Source: Enterococcaceae bacterium
Lineage (GTDB): Bacteria; Bacillota; Bacilli; Lactobacillales; Enterococcaceae
Assembly: GCA_022649665.1 (NCBI GenBank)
Contig: JALCOL010000001.1
Location: forward strand, 186,001-250,000
Direction of reading: 5' to 3'
Length of the DNA stretch: 64,000 bases
In this document: piece after piece, positions 7,907 to 16,191 of the stretch
Layout of the letters: every line of letters begins with the position of its first letter
How positions within the stretch are numbered: position 1 is the stretch's first letter
Program-made: the position numbers and the translations under genes
The notes under the pieces: generated by a model
What the model was told of the DNA's origin: nothing
Databases searched by the model: none
What the model saw: only the letters and a program-made list of their open reading frames with translations

Positions 7907-10609
7907 ATGTGGAAGAAACTTAAAAAAATAGCATATCTCTACCGCCAAGATTGGCGCCGGATCTTCAAAAACCCATTAGCGTTCGGCTTGGTGCTGGCAT
8001 TGATGATCATTCCTTCCTTATATGCATGGTTCAATATCGAAGCACTCTGGGACCCGTATTCGAACGCAAGCGAGCTGCCGATCGCGGTTTACAGTGCCGA
8101 TGAGAAGGCGGCGCTTGAAGGGAAGACGATCAATATCGGCGACGAAGTGATCAAAAACCTTCATCAAAACAAGCAGCTCGGCTGGCACTTCGTCCATTCG
8201 AAGCATGAACTGACAGAGGGCGTCAAATCGGGCAAATATTATGCCGGCATCTATCTGCCGAAAAACTTCTCAAAAGATTTGCTGAGTTTCACTAAAGGCG
8301 ACATCAAGAAGCCGGAGATCGATTATTATGTCAATAAAAAAATCAATGCAGTTGCTCCGAACATTACGGTCAAAGGTGCCAGCAGTCTTCAAGAGACGAT
8401 CACGAATGAATTTATCAAAACTGTCAGCTCGACATTGCTGAAAGCTTTCAATCAGCTCGGGTATGATATCGATGCGCATGCGGTCGATCTTGAAAAAGTC
8501 AAAAATCTGGTATTGACGACAAATGACCATCTAGACGAGATCAACGGTTATCTAGCGCAAGTCAGCGATTTGAAAGCGAAAATGCCGGAAATGGAGAATA
8601 AGCTGGCGCAGGCAAATCAGTTCATCGCGTATTTACCGCAAGTCGATGCGCTCAGCAAAAAAGTCATCGAACTGAATCAAAAGATGCCCGCATTGAAAAA
8701 TGAAGCGGGAGTCATTTTGACGCTCCAGCAAAAGATCCCTGAGATCCAAAATGCCGGCAAACAAGTCGCCATGGTCGACAGTGATTTTGATCAGATCGCT
8801 TCCACAATGAGTGAAGGGATCAATGAAGCGCGCAGCGGTGTAGAAGTCATCCAAAAAGTCCAAGACATTCTGCCGCAAATCGATCAAATGACGGCTGATG
8901 CCGCAGAGGTCGCGGCTAAAACACAAAGCGGTGCCGAGGCGATCAAAGCCGATCTGCCGCAGCTGGAAGCGGGCGTTGCTGCCGGATTATCTTCCGTCGA
9001 TACTGTCGCCCAATTTATCGCAAATAACAGCGGAACATGGGCTCAAGCAGTCAAAAACAGCCCGCTTACGCCAGCACAAAAAGATTCTTTGAAGCAGCAG
9101 CTCGATTCACAGATCGCTTCCGCTGAAAACGTGCAGGCGTTTCTAGCAGGGCTGATCGCGGCTTTTGAAAAACAGCTGGGCGACTGGACAAAAGTGATCG
9201 AGAAGCTCAAGACGGCCGAAGCCGATCTTGCACTTGCCAAAGAAGCTTTGACGCAGGCCCGCGCATTAATCGATCAGGATACACCGGAAAATCGTGTGAA
9301 GCTGGCACAAGCGCTTGAGGAAGCAGGCGAAAAAGCCCAAAAGGTTTCCGCTGCGATCCAAAGTATCGATCAAAACGCATTGCAGCAAGGAATCGCTGCG
9401 ATTTTGGATGCCGGGATCGCTGGTCTGTCGAACGCACAAAGTGTCTTGGCAGCGGCGCAAAAGATCGATTTAGCGACACTGCTGGATCAGACCAAAGCAA
9501 CGATCGAAAATGCACTCGCTCTTTTGGAAAAGTATCAACAAGAGCTGCCGGCGATCAAAACCGAGATCCACGACGCCAACACGCTTTTGAATGGACATAT
9601 GGGCAGTATCGTCAGCGGCATCAATACAGGAGCTGCACTGTATCAAAACGAGCTGCCGAGTGTCGAACAACAACTGAGCCAAGCCGCCACTTTTATGCAA
9701 AAAGATTGGCCGGGGATCGAGAGCGACTTGACGAATACACTCACGCTCATTAACGAAAAATTTCCAACGGTTGAAAAAGCGGTCGATTTTGCAGATGAGA
9801 TGATCCAAAATGATTGGCCGACGATCCAAGATGGCATCAAAAAAGCAGCGGCTGCTATCCAAAAAGGCGAGAATGAAGTCGATCTGGGTCAATTGATCAA
9901 ACTGCTCAAAACCGATGCTGATCAGGAAAGCGACTTTATCGCTAAACCGGTCCAATTGAAAGAAAACAATTTATATGATATCCCGACATATGGTTCCGCC
10001 TCTGCACCGTTTTATACGGCGCTTTGCCTGTGGGTCGGGGCGCTTCTTTTCGCCAGTGTCGCGACAACCAAAGTTTATCTGGAAAAGGAAGACCGCGGCC
10101 GCTTCACGATGCGCGAACAATATATGGCGCGGATGCTGACCTTTTACACGATGGGACTCGCGCAAGCGCTCATCGTTGTCTTGGGAAATGTCTTTCTGCT
10201 GAAGGCTTATACAGTATCGCCGGGCTGGAGCCTGATCTTTTCGCTTTTGATTTCATTTGCCTTTACATCGCTTTTGTATTCGCTGGTGGCGAACCTTGGC
10301 AATATCGGCAAGGGCTTAGCGGTGATCATTCTGGTGCTTTCGATTTCGGGAGGCGGCGGGAATTTCCCGATCCAGCTCTCGGGAAAATTTTTCCAGCGGA
10401 TCAATCCGTTCTTGCCGTTCACGCACGCGGTCAATCTGCTGCGTGAAGCTTCCGGCGGGATCTACTGGCCGAATGCCTACAAATATATTTTGATCATTTT
10501 GTTTGTCGGGATCTTTTTTGCGGTATTGGGCGCGGTCCTTTATCCGTGGCTTTCCCGCCAAACGGAAAAGCTTGCCCAGCGTTCGCATCAAAGCCACCTA
10601 TTTCACTAA
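7907..10609 (+). CDS. YhgE/Pip family large membrane protein
   Basis: This 900-residue protein belongs to the YhgE/Pip family, whose Lactococcus member Pip is a phage receptor; other members are linked to export of cell-surface proteins. One membrane segment lies near residues 22-46 (PLAFGLVLALMIIPSLYAWFNI), then a long extracellular region of roughly 640 residues, heptad-like and Gln/Ala/Leu-rich from about 190 to 680, then five or six membrane segments from about residue 690 to 890. The ending LSRQTEKLAQRSHQSHLFH is basic. The start follows GAGGGTGAAATAA. It appears monocistronic and is followed by an imperfect terminator. Its function here is not proven. Confidence 0.85.
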   Translation: MWKKLKKIAYLYRQDWRRIFKNPLAFGLVLALMIIPSLYAWFNIEALWDPYSNASELPIAVYSADEKAALEGKTINIGDEVIKNLHQNKQLGWHFVHSKHELTEGVKSGKYYAGIYLPKNFSKDLLSFTKGDIKKPEIDYYVNKKINAVAPNITVKGASSLQETITNEFIKTVSSTLLKAFNQLGYDIDAHAVDLEKVKNLVLTTNDHLDEINGYLAQVSDLKAKMPEMENKLAQANQFIAYLPQVDALSKKVIELNQKMPALKNEAGVILTLQQKIPEIQNAGKQVAMVDSDFDQIASTMSEGINEARSGVEVIQKVQDILPQIDQMTADAAEVAAKTQSGAEAIKADLPQLEAGVAAGLSSVDTVAQFIANNSGTWAQAVKNSPLTPAQKDSLKQQLDSQIASAENVQAFLAGLIAAFEKQLGDWTKVIEKLKTAEADLALAKEALTQARALIDQDTPENRVKLAQALEEAGEKAQKVSAAIQSIDQNALQQGIAAILDAGIAGLSNAQSVLAAAQKIDLATLLDQTKATIENALALLEKYQQELPAIKTEIHDANTLLNGHMGSIVSGINTGAALYQNELPSVEQQLSQAATFMQKDWPGIESDLTNTLTLINEKFPTVEKAVDFADEMIQNDWPTIQDGIKKAAAAIQKGENEVDLGQLIKLLKTDADQESDFIAKPVQLKENNLYDIPTYGSASAPFYTALCLWVGALLFASVATTKVYLEKEDRGRFTMREQYMARMLTFYTMGLAQALIVVLGNVFLLKAYTVSPGWSLIFSLLISFAFTSLLYSLVANLGNIGKGLAVIILVLSISGGGGNFPIQLSGKFFQRINPFLPFTHAVNLLREASGGIYWPNAYKYILIILFVGIFFAVLGAVLYPWLSRQTEKLAQRSHQSHLFH

Positions 10610-10635
10610 AAACTGCTGGAACGCCGTTCATTCGG

Positions 10636-10678
10636 TGCCGGGCCTTTGACATCACTTATGTCGCAGGTCCGCTTTTTT
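10636..10678 (+). terminator. Terminator hairpin, member of the dispersed GTGACA repeat family
   Basis: An imperfect stem with GACATCACTTATGTC at its centre is followed by seven T. On the minus strand it reads GCGACATAAGTGATGTC, nearly the same as the repeat at 18681. It follows the yhgE-like gene. Confidence 0.65.
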
Positions 10679-10786
10679 TGCAAAAAGATTAATTTTTTTC
10701 AGAGCGCAGGAGTTGTATAGTGAAAAAATATGTTTCATGCTAAACTAGAGAGCGTGTATATTTGAAAAGAAAGAAGCGAAGAGACT

Positions 10787-11818
10787 TTGTTGACTACTGA
10801 AGATTTTGATTTTGAGCTGCCGCAGGAATTGATCGCGCAGACTCCGCTGAAAGACCGTTCTTCTTCACGTCTTTTGGTTTTAGATCATAAAACCGGTTCG
10901 ATCGAGGATAAGCATTTTACTGATATTATCGATGAATTGAATCCGGGAGATGCGCTCGTAATGAATGATACGCGCGTTTTGCCCGCCCGACTATACGGCG
11001 TCAAGCCGGATACCGGCGGACATCTGGAAGTATTGCTGCTCCATGATGAAGCAGGCGACACTTGGGAAACATTGGTCAAACCTGCCAAGCGCGCGAAGGT
11101 CGGGACCGAGATCGTTTTCGGCGACGGGCGTTTGAAAGGGAAAGTGACTGAAGAGCTGGAACACGGCGGGCGGATGGTCGAGTTCTCCTATGACGGGATT
11201 TTTTTAGAGATTTTGGAAAGCTTAGGCGAAATGCCGCTGCCTCCTTATATCAAAGAACATTTGGAAGACCCTGAGCGTTATCAGACCGTGTACGCCAAAG
11301 AAAACGGCTCGGCGGCGGCTCCGACGGCAGGACTTCATTTTACGCCGGAACTTTTGCAGAAAATCGCAGACAAAGGGGTTCATTTGGTGTATTTGACACT
11401 CCACGTCGGCTTGGGAACTTTTCGGCCGGTCGATGTCAGCGAGATCGAAAAGCATAAGATGCACAGCGAATTTTACCGGCTGACACCGGAAGCGGCAGCA
11501 AAATTGAATGCAGTCCGCAAAGGTGGCGGGCGTATCGTGGCCGTCGGAACAACTTCGATCCGGACGCTTGAAACGATCGGCACAAAATTCGATGGCGAGA
11601 TCAAAGCTGACAGCGGCTGGACAGATATTTTCATCCGCCCTGGCTATCAGTGGAAAGTCGTCGATGCATTTTCAACGAACTTTCATTTGCCGAAGTCGAC
11701 GCTGGTGATGCTGGTTTCAGCATTTGCCGGCCGCGAGCTGGTGCTTAAAGCGTATGATCACGCGATCAAAGAAAAATACCGCTTCTTCAGCTTTGGCGAC
11801 GCGATGTTCGTCAAATAA
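10787..11818 (+). CDS. queA: S-adenosylmethionine:tRNA ribosyltransferase-isomerase
   Basis: QueA (343 residues, full length) transfers the ribosyl group of SAM to 7-aminomethyl-7-deazaguanine in tRNA, making epoxyqueuosine. The N-terminus [19 protein letters not shown] and the motifs [17 protein letters not shown] and [10 protein letters not shown] are typical. No ATG fits; the start is probably one of two TTG codons (10787 or 10790) behind a weak AAGCGAAGAG site. QueH, which performs the next step, is encoded 1.2 kb downstream. Confidence 0.95.
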   Translation: MLTTEDFDFELPQELIAQTPLKDRSSSRLLVLDHKTGSIEDKHFTDIIDELNPGDALVMNDTRVLPARLYGVKPDTGGHLEVLLLHDEAGDTWETLVKPAKRAKVGTEIVFGDGRLKGKVTEELEHGGRMVEFSYDGIFLEILESLGEMPLPPYIKEHLEDPERYQTVYAKENGSAAAPTAGLHFTPELLQKIADKGVHLVYLTLHVGLGTFRPVDVSEIEKHKMHSEFYRLTPEAAAKLNAVRKGGGRIVAVGTTSIRTLETIGTKFDGEIKADSGWTDIFIRPGYQWKVVDAFSTNFHLPKSTLVMLVSAFAGRELVLKAYDHAIKEKYRFFSFGDAMFVK

Positions 11819-11836
11819 AAAAGGGGGAAACAACAT

Positions 11837-12697
11837 TTGAAAGATCAAAAGACAAAAGACTGGATTTTGCGCTTTGTCAAAGGAATGTTTATCGGCTCCG
11901 GCTTTATTTTGCCGGGAGTCAGCGGCGGCGCTTTAGCGGCCGTGTTCGGGATCTATGAGCGAATCATTTCTTTTTTGGCGCATCTTACCAAAAATTTCAA
12001 AGAAAATGTGCTCTTTTTTATCCCGGTCGGTCTCGGCGGTGTGACTGGTGTGTTTTTGCTCTCTTTCGTCGTCAGCTTTTTGTTAGGGACTTATGAAACG
12101 CCGATCCTCTGGTTTTTTGTCGGCTGCATTATCGGGACTGTCCCTTCTTTATGGAAAGAAGCCGGCAAAAAAGGCCGCAACAATGCGGATGTGATCGTGA
12201 TGATCATTACGTTTATCGTCGGCTTGATCTTCTTAGCATTCGGCGAAAAATTATTCCACGGAGCAGTGGATCAAAACTTCTTTACATGGATGATCGCGGG
12301 CTTTTTGATCGGCCTCGGAATGATCGTGCCCGGCCTCAGTCCTTCCAACTTTTTGGTCTATATGGGAATGTATAAAGCAATGGCGGACGGCTTCAAAGAC
12401 GGCAACTTGGGTGTGATCGTGCCGCTGGCGATCGGTGGTTTGGTCTGCGTTTTAGGATTATCCAAGGTGATGGATTTCATTTTCCAAAAATCATATGCGA
12501 AATTGTTCCACTTTATTTTAGGGATCGTCTTTGCCTCGACGATCATGATCGTGCCGAAAGGCTATTCGGGTTTTGGCATCGGCGGCTACTTAGCTTGTGT
12601 CCTTTTGACGATCGGCGGCGCTTTGCTCGGCTGGTGGATGAGCAATCTCGAAGAAAAATATCTGCCCGATGAGGAAAAAGAAGAAGAAGTATATTAA
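11837..12697 (+). CDS. DUF368 family membrane protein (polyprenyl-phosphate translocase family)
   Basis: This 286-residue polytopic protein has around eight hydrophobic segments and two internally related motifs, SGFILPGVSGGALAAVFG near the start and GLGMIVPGLSPSNFLVYMG in the middle, as in the DUF368 family. Members of that family (PopT) have been shown to recycle undecaprenyl phosphate across the membrane. The start is TTG at 11837 behind GGGGG, 18 bp after queA, so it is probably co-transcribed with it. The C-terminal tail is acidic. The family assignment is firm; the substrate is inferred from it. Confidence 0.85.
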   Translation: MKDQKTKDWILRFVKGMFIGSGFILPGVSGGALAAVFGIYERIISFLAHLTKNFKENVLFFIPVGLGGVTGVFLLSFVVSFLLGTYETPILWFFVGCIIGTVPSLWKEAGKKGRNNADVIVMIITFIVGLIFLAFGEKLFHGAVDQNFFTWMIAGFLIGLGMIVPGLSPSNFLVYMGMYKAMADGFKDGNLGVIVPLAIGGLVCVLGLSKVMDFIFQKSYAKLFHFILGIVFASTIMIVPKGYSGFGIGGYLACVLLTIGGALLGWWMSNLEEKYLPDEEKEEEVY

Positions 12698-12702
12698 TGA
12701 AA

Positions 12703-12738
12703 AAGAGGCCGTGACAACTTTGTCACAGCCTCTTCGTC
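12703..12738. terminator. Bidirectional hairpin of the GTGACA repeat family
   Basis: The stem AAGAGGCCGTGACA / TGTCACAGCCTCTT has a four-base loop and A/T flanks. It lies between the converging DUF368 gene and the small minus-strand gene. Confidence 0.75.
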
Positions 12739-12749
12739 TATCGGATGCT

Positions 12750-12896
12750 TTATTTTACGGCTTCGGTGGCTTTGATATAGTCGAGCACTTTTGCGGCAGT
12801 TGCGCGAATCTGCGGATTTTTGTCGCCGACTAATTCAGTATAAGCAACCAATTCTTCAGCAAGTTTGATTGCTTCTTCTTGTGTGATATTTGCCAT
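12750..12896 (-). CDS. Small conserved-looking protein, 48 residues
   Basis: A 48-residue frame starts at ATG 12896 behind GAGGGATCC and ends shortly before the hairpin at 12703-12738. The product begins MANITQEEAIKLAEELVAYT, has no membrane segment, and looks like two amphipathic helices separated by GDKNPQIRATA. Codon use matches the neighbours and there is a ribosome site. I do not recognise the family. It lies divergently from queH. The chance that it is real is good, given its start signal and tidy terminator. Confidence 0.6.
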   Translation of the reverse strand: MANITQEEAIKLAEELVAYTELVGDKNPQIRATAAKVLDYIKATEAVK

Positions 12897-13004
12897 CAGG
12901 ATCCCTCGCTTTCCGGTTCTACTGCTTCATATTATGGCACAATTTTGAAAGTTTTCAAAGGGAAAGACCGTTTCGAAGCTTCAGATAGAAAGGAAAAAAT
13001 TTCA

Positions 13005-13766
13005 ATGATCGATTTGAAAAAAAGACAATGGATCAATTTGCTGGAAATCTTGGACAAGATGCAAAAGCAAAAGATCAATTATGATAAAGTACTGCAGAAA
13101 ATGAAAGCGGACTGGCAGGCAAAAAACGCGCAGCCGCGGGTTCTGCTGCACAGCTGCTGCGCACCGTGCAGTACATATACCCTGAAAAATTTGAGCGAAG
13201 CGGCCCAGGTGACTGTGCTTTACGCCAACCCGAATATCCATCCGGCAAATGAATACCACCGGCGGTTGGAAGAGCAGAAAAGATTCATCACGGCATTCAA
13301 TCAGCGAAATGCACAGACGATCGGCGTGATCGAAACAGGCTACGAACCGGAAAAGTTTGTGCGAATGGTGCGAGAAGCCGACCTCGAAAATGAACCGGAA
13401 GAAGGAAAACGCTGCACGTTGTGCTTTCAATTGCGCTTGACGCTGGCCGCGCAGCAAGCGGTGTGCGGCGGGTATGATTATTTTGCCAGTACGCTCACGA
13501 TCTCGCCGATGAAAGATGCGGAGCTGATCAACCAGCTCGGTCTAAAGCTCCAAGAACGATACGGCGTTTTGTATCTGCCGAGCGATTTCAAAAAAGGCGG
13601 CGGCTACCAGCAGTCGATCCAACTCTCGAAAGAATATGGGATCTACCGCCAGCACTATTGCGGCTGCCTGTTTGCCGCTCGTCAGCAGGGGATCGATCTG
13701 AAGACGGTCAATCAAGAAGCAAAACATTATTTGGACCAGCTGGACAGTCAAAACGCGTCTTCGTGA
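13005..13766 (+). CDS. queH: Epoxyqueuosine reductase QueH
   Basis: This 253-residue enzyme reduces epoxyqueuosine in tRNA to queuosine, the last step of the pathway. It carries the QueH Fe-S cysteines: the CC pair at residues 51-52 in LHSCCAPCS, and C137/C140 in KRCTLCFQLR. The C-terminal GIYRQHYCGC motif is also typical. The start at 13005 is chosen because AGAAAGGAAAAAA precedes it and the homology begins there. With queA nearby, two queuosine genes cluster in this stretch, although they are not in one operon. Confidence 0.93.
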   Translation: MIDLKKRQWINLLEILDKMQKQKINYDKVLQKMKADWQAKNAQPRVLLHSCCAPCSTYTLKNLSEAAQVTVLYANPNIHPANEYHRRLEEQKRFITAFNQRNAQTIGVIETGYEPEKFVRMVREADLENEPEEGKRCTLCFQLRLTLAAQQAVCGGYDYFASTLTISPMKDAELINQLGLKLQERYGVLYLPSDFKKGGGYQQSIQLSKEYGIYRQHYCGCLFAARQQGIDLKTVNQEAKHYLDQLDSQNASS

Positions 13767-13849
13767 AACCGTTTCGTTTTACTTTACCCGCACTAGAATT
13801 TATACTGGATATGATGCAAGTCGTCCAAAAATTTAAGGAGGATCAATTC

Positions 13850-14062
13850 ATGAAATTAAGTGCAAGAAATCAATTCAAAGGGAAAGTTACTAATATCGAA
13901 GACGGTGCAGTCAATGGAATCGTAACGATCGAAACAGAAGGCGGCGACGTATTCGTTTCCACGATCTCGATGGACTCGATCAAATCGCTCGGCTTGAAAG
14001 TCGGTAAAGAAGCATACGCGATCGTAAAAGCAACCAACGTAATGGTCGGCGTTGACGAATAA
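13850..14062 (+). CDS. TOBE-domain molybdopterin-binding-like protein
   Basis: This 70-residue protein is a single TOBE/Mop domain (LSARNQFKGKVTNIEDGAVNG, then VTIETEGGDVFVSTIS). Stand-alone Mop proteins bind molybdate-like oxyanions in the cytoplasm. The start at 13850 follows AAGGAGGATCAATTC, a very strong site. It is followed directly by a terminator and is monocistronic. No molybdenum enzyme genes are in view, so the physiological ligand is uncertain. Confidence 0.85.
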   Translation: MKLSARNQFKGKVTNIEDGAVNGIVTIETEGGDVFVSTISMDSIKSLGLKVGKEAYAIVKATNVMVGVDE

Positions 14063-14073
14063 TAGTTTTATTT

Positions 14074-14105
14074 GAACCGGTTCCTTTTGGGGGATCGGTT
14101 TTTTT
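14074..14105 (+). terminator. Terminator after the TOBE-domain gene
   Basis: GAACCGGTTCC pairs with GGGGATCGGTT, followed by a T run. Confidence 0.75.
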
Positions 14106-14123
14106 ATATGGAAATAGATTTGT

Positions 14124-14153
14124 TTGACAAAAAAGTTTGCGGACTTGTAAAAT
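14124..14153 (+). promoter_or_regulatory. Promoter of the yjdF-type gene
   Basis: TTGACA (14124-14129) and TAAAAT (14148-14153) are 18 bp apart, placing the start at about 14160, just before the structured leader. Confidence 0.65.
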
Positions 14154-14159
14154 AAAGAT

Positions 14160-14252
14160 GCACAAAAACACATCACGGTTGGTAGTCCGTGAGCACGGGG
14201 AAATCCGTGTCAGTAACCTTCCCTCCAGGTCGTCCAGTGCAATTTTTATCAA
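14160..14252 (+). promoter_or_regulatory. Candidate yjdF-motif riboswitch
   Basis: The leader contains CACGGTTGGTAGTCCGTG, then a CACGG/CCGTG stem, then a purine/pyrimidine-rich stretch reaching the ribosome site AAGGAGGGG. It sits directly ahead of a YjdF protein gene. The yjdF RNA class is known to sense azaaromatic compounds and usually controls translation. The assignment rests on location and stem layout; no covariance model was run. Confidence 0.65.
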
Positions 14253-14264
14253 GGAGGGGTCATC

Positions 14265-14678
14265 ATGAAACTTACAGTTTTTTTCGATGGCAGTTTTTGG
14301 TGCGGGTTAATTGAAGACTCAAGTCTGGGAAAAACCAAGATTTACAAACACGTTTTCGGTGCTGAACCAAAAAATAGTGAAATTTTGGCATTTGTTGATC
14401 ATCAGCTGACGGCGGAACTGGAAAAATTACCAAGCGTGGCAGCAGACTTCAAGAAAAAGACCGGTAAGTCAGTCAGTCCGAAACGAATGCAGCGGCTGGT
14501 GAATCGGGAAAAAAAGCGACCAGTTTTCTCGACAAAAGCCCAAATGACGATGCAAAAAACGCTTGAGATGCAGAAAGTGCAACGAAAAAAATCTGCTAAA
14601 GCACGGAAGAAAGTTGCCCAGCAAGCACAGTTTCTCAAAAAACAAGAAAAGAAGCGCCAAAAGAAAAAAGGACATTGA
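14265..14678 (+). CDS. yjdF: YjdF family protein
   Basis: This 137-residue protein has the YjdF start MKLTVFFDGSFWCGLIED and a highly basic C-terminal third built of Lys/Arg/Gln repeats. The function is unknown. In other Firmicutes it is controlled by a riboswitch that binds azaaromatic compounds, suggesting a role in handling toxic aromatics. The start follows AAGGAGGGGTCATC. It is monocistronic, with its own promoter, structured leader and terminator. Confidence 0.85.
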   Translation: MKLTVFFDGSFWCGLIEDSSLGKTKIYKHVFGAEPKNSEILAFVDHQLTAELEKLPSVAADFKKKTGKSVSPKRMQRLVNREKKRPVFSTKAQMTMQKTLEMQKVQRKKSAKARKKVAQQAQFLKKQEKKRQKKKGH

Positions 14679-14697
14679 TTTTTTTAGTGTTCAAGCA

Positions 14698-14735
14698 AAA
14701 CCCGCCCGATCTGTCATGATCAGACGGGTTTTTAT
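14698..14735. terminator. Terminator between yjdF and the TetR gene
   Basis: AACCCGCCCGATC and GATCAGACGGGTT form a stem followed by T on the plus strand; A-rich sequence on the other side may also serve the converging TetR gene. Confidence 0.7.
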
Positions 14736-14748
14736 TATGCTGCCTCGT

Positions 14749-15306
14749 TCAAACAAAATCGAAGAAGACGAATTGGTCGAGGATCGCGACTAGTTTCTCC
14801 GGCGTTTCTTTCTGCCCTGAGTTGACCCAGTGCTGGAGAGTGCCGAAGATCGCATTGCTCAAAAATGCCAGTAAATACTCTTTTTCGACATCATTCAGAT
14901 CGGGAAGGCCCTTTAGATGCGGCAGGATATTTTGGCGGGCGTTGTCTGTTACCAGCTGTTTTATTTGATTTTGGATCGTGGCGGAACCGTGATCTGAAAG
15001 GAGCAGTGCCAGTACATTGTCTTCTGCCGTCATTAACCGCAAGATCTCGAGCATGACGGCTTTTCTGCCGCGCGGAGCGACTTCTTTCATGATTTTCATT
15101 CCGCGGGCCATGATTTCCAGCTGATATTTTTCAACAAAATCATATTTATCCGTATAATGGAGATAAAAGCCGCTGCGGCTGATTTCAGCAGTCTCGCAAA
15201 TATTTTTGACCGTGATCTCGTCAAAATTCTTTTTTATCAATAAACTCGCCATAGCCGCATTGATCCGCTGTTTGGTGCGGTGATACCGCAAATCTTTTTC
15301 TTTCAT
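14749..15306 (-). CDS. TetR/AcrR-family regulator
   Basis: This 185-residue regulator has an N-terminal TetR helix-turn-helix (FDEITVKNICETAEISRSGFYLHYTDKYDF) and a helical ligand domain with a C-terminal TetR_C_7-like segment (LLAFLSNAIFGTLQHWVNSGQKETPEKLV). I use the ATG at 15306; an upstream start at 15357 is possible. It is divergent from the two-gene ABC exporter at 15457-17279 and most likely represses it, as is common for this arrangement. Confidence 0.85.
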   Translation of the reverse strand: MKEKDLRYHRTKQRINAAMASLLIKKNFDEITVKNICETAEISRSGFYLHYTDKYDFVEKYQLEIMARGMKIMKEVAPRGRKAVMLEILRLMTAEDNVLALLLSDHGSATIQNQIKQLVTDNARQNILPHLKGLPDLNDVEKEYLLAFLSNAIFGTLQHWVNSGQKETPEKLVAILDQFVFFDFV

Positions 15307-15405
15307 TATCAAACGCCCCGCTCTTTCATTGATAAGCAGTTTTCGCTGAATGTCCATTATGTCGCTTTTCTGCTTGTGGATCAGATCAAACCTTTTATAC
15401 TTGGA

Positions 15406-15434
15406 TTGTACAAACTATTTGACAGTCTGTCTAT
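15406..15434 (+). promoter_or_regulatory. Putative exporter promoter with TetR operator
   Basis: The palindrome GACAGTCTGTC (15421-15431) lies between the divergent TetR and ABC genes, within a possible promoter (TTGTAC at 15406, TCTATT at about 15429). Repressor binding there would block the exporter promoter. The link is inferred from position. Confidence 0.45.
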
Positions 15435-15456
15435 TAAAAAATCGGGAGTGAACTCC

Positions 15457-16191
15457 ATGGAAAATAAACAAGTGATCGTAGCCGAGATGAAGCACGCGTA
15501 TAAGTCGTTCGATCATCAAGCCGTATTGCAAGACGTCGCATTAGAAGTTGCGGCCGGAACGATCTTGGGTCTGATCGGGCCCAGCGGAGCGGGAAAAACG
15601 ACAGCGATCAAGTGTCTTCTCGGAATGGAAAAGCTTGATCAGGGGACGACTGAGATTTTCGGCAAATTGATGCCTGATCGCAAAATTCTTCAACGGATCG
15701 GCTATATGGGCCAAAGCGATGCGCTTTATGAAAATTTAAGTGCCCGTGAAAATTTGACTTTTTTCGGCAAACTAATGGGGATGAAGGGCGCAGTGCTTGA
15801 TGCAGCGATCGAAAAGAATATGGCGCTGGTCAAACTGACCGCGGACATTGATCGCTTAGTCCGTACATTTTCAGGTGGAATGAAGCGCCGCTTGTCGCTT
15901 GCGATCACCCTCCTTTCTGATCCGGATCTGATCATTTTGGATGAGCCGACAGTTGGGATCGATCCGCTGCTGCGTGTTGAGATCTGGAACCAGCTGCGTG
16001 CACTTGCTAAAGCCGGCAAAGCGCTGATCGTGACGACGCATGTGATGGACGAAGCGGAAAAGTGCGATGAGATCGCGCTGATCATCGACGGCCGGATCTT
16101 TGCCCGCGGAACGCCGAGCGATCTGAAAAAACAGTTTCATGCGAAAACGATCGAAGAAGTCTTTTTGAAGGCTGAGGTGAGCGCCAAATGA
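15457..16191 (+). CDS. ABC-2 type exporter ATP-binding protein
   Basis: This 244-residue ATPase of the drug/antibiotic exporter class (DrrA-like) has Walker A GPSGAGKT at residues 41-48, the signature FSGGMKRR, and Walker B LIILDEPTVGIDP. The start ATG at 15457 has GGGAGTGA upstream. It overlaps the permease gene by four bases (ATGA), indicating translational coupling. A divergent TetR gene suggests induction by a toxic compound. Confidence 0.92.
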   Translation: MENKQVIVAEMKHAYKSFDHQAVLQDVALEVAAGTILGLIGPSGAGKTTAIKCLLGMEKLDQGTTEIFGKLMPDRKILQRIGYMGQSDALYENLSARENLTFFGKLMGMKGAVLDAAIEKNMALVKLTADIDRLVRTFSGGMKRRLSLAITLLSDPDLIILDEPTVGIDPLLRVEIWNQLRALAKAGKALIVTTHVMDEAEKCDEIALIIDGRIFARGTPSDLKKQFHAKTIEEVFLKAEVSAK

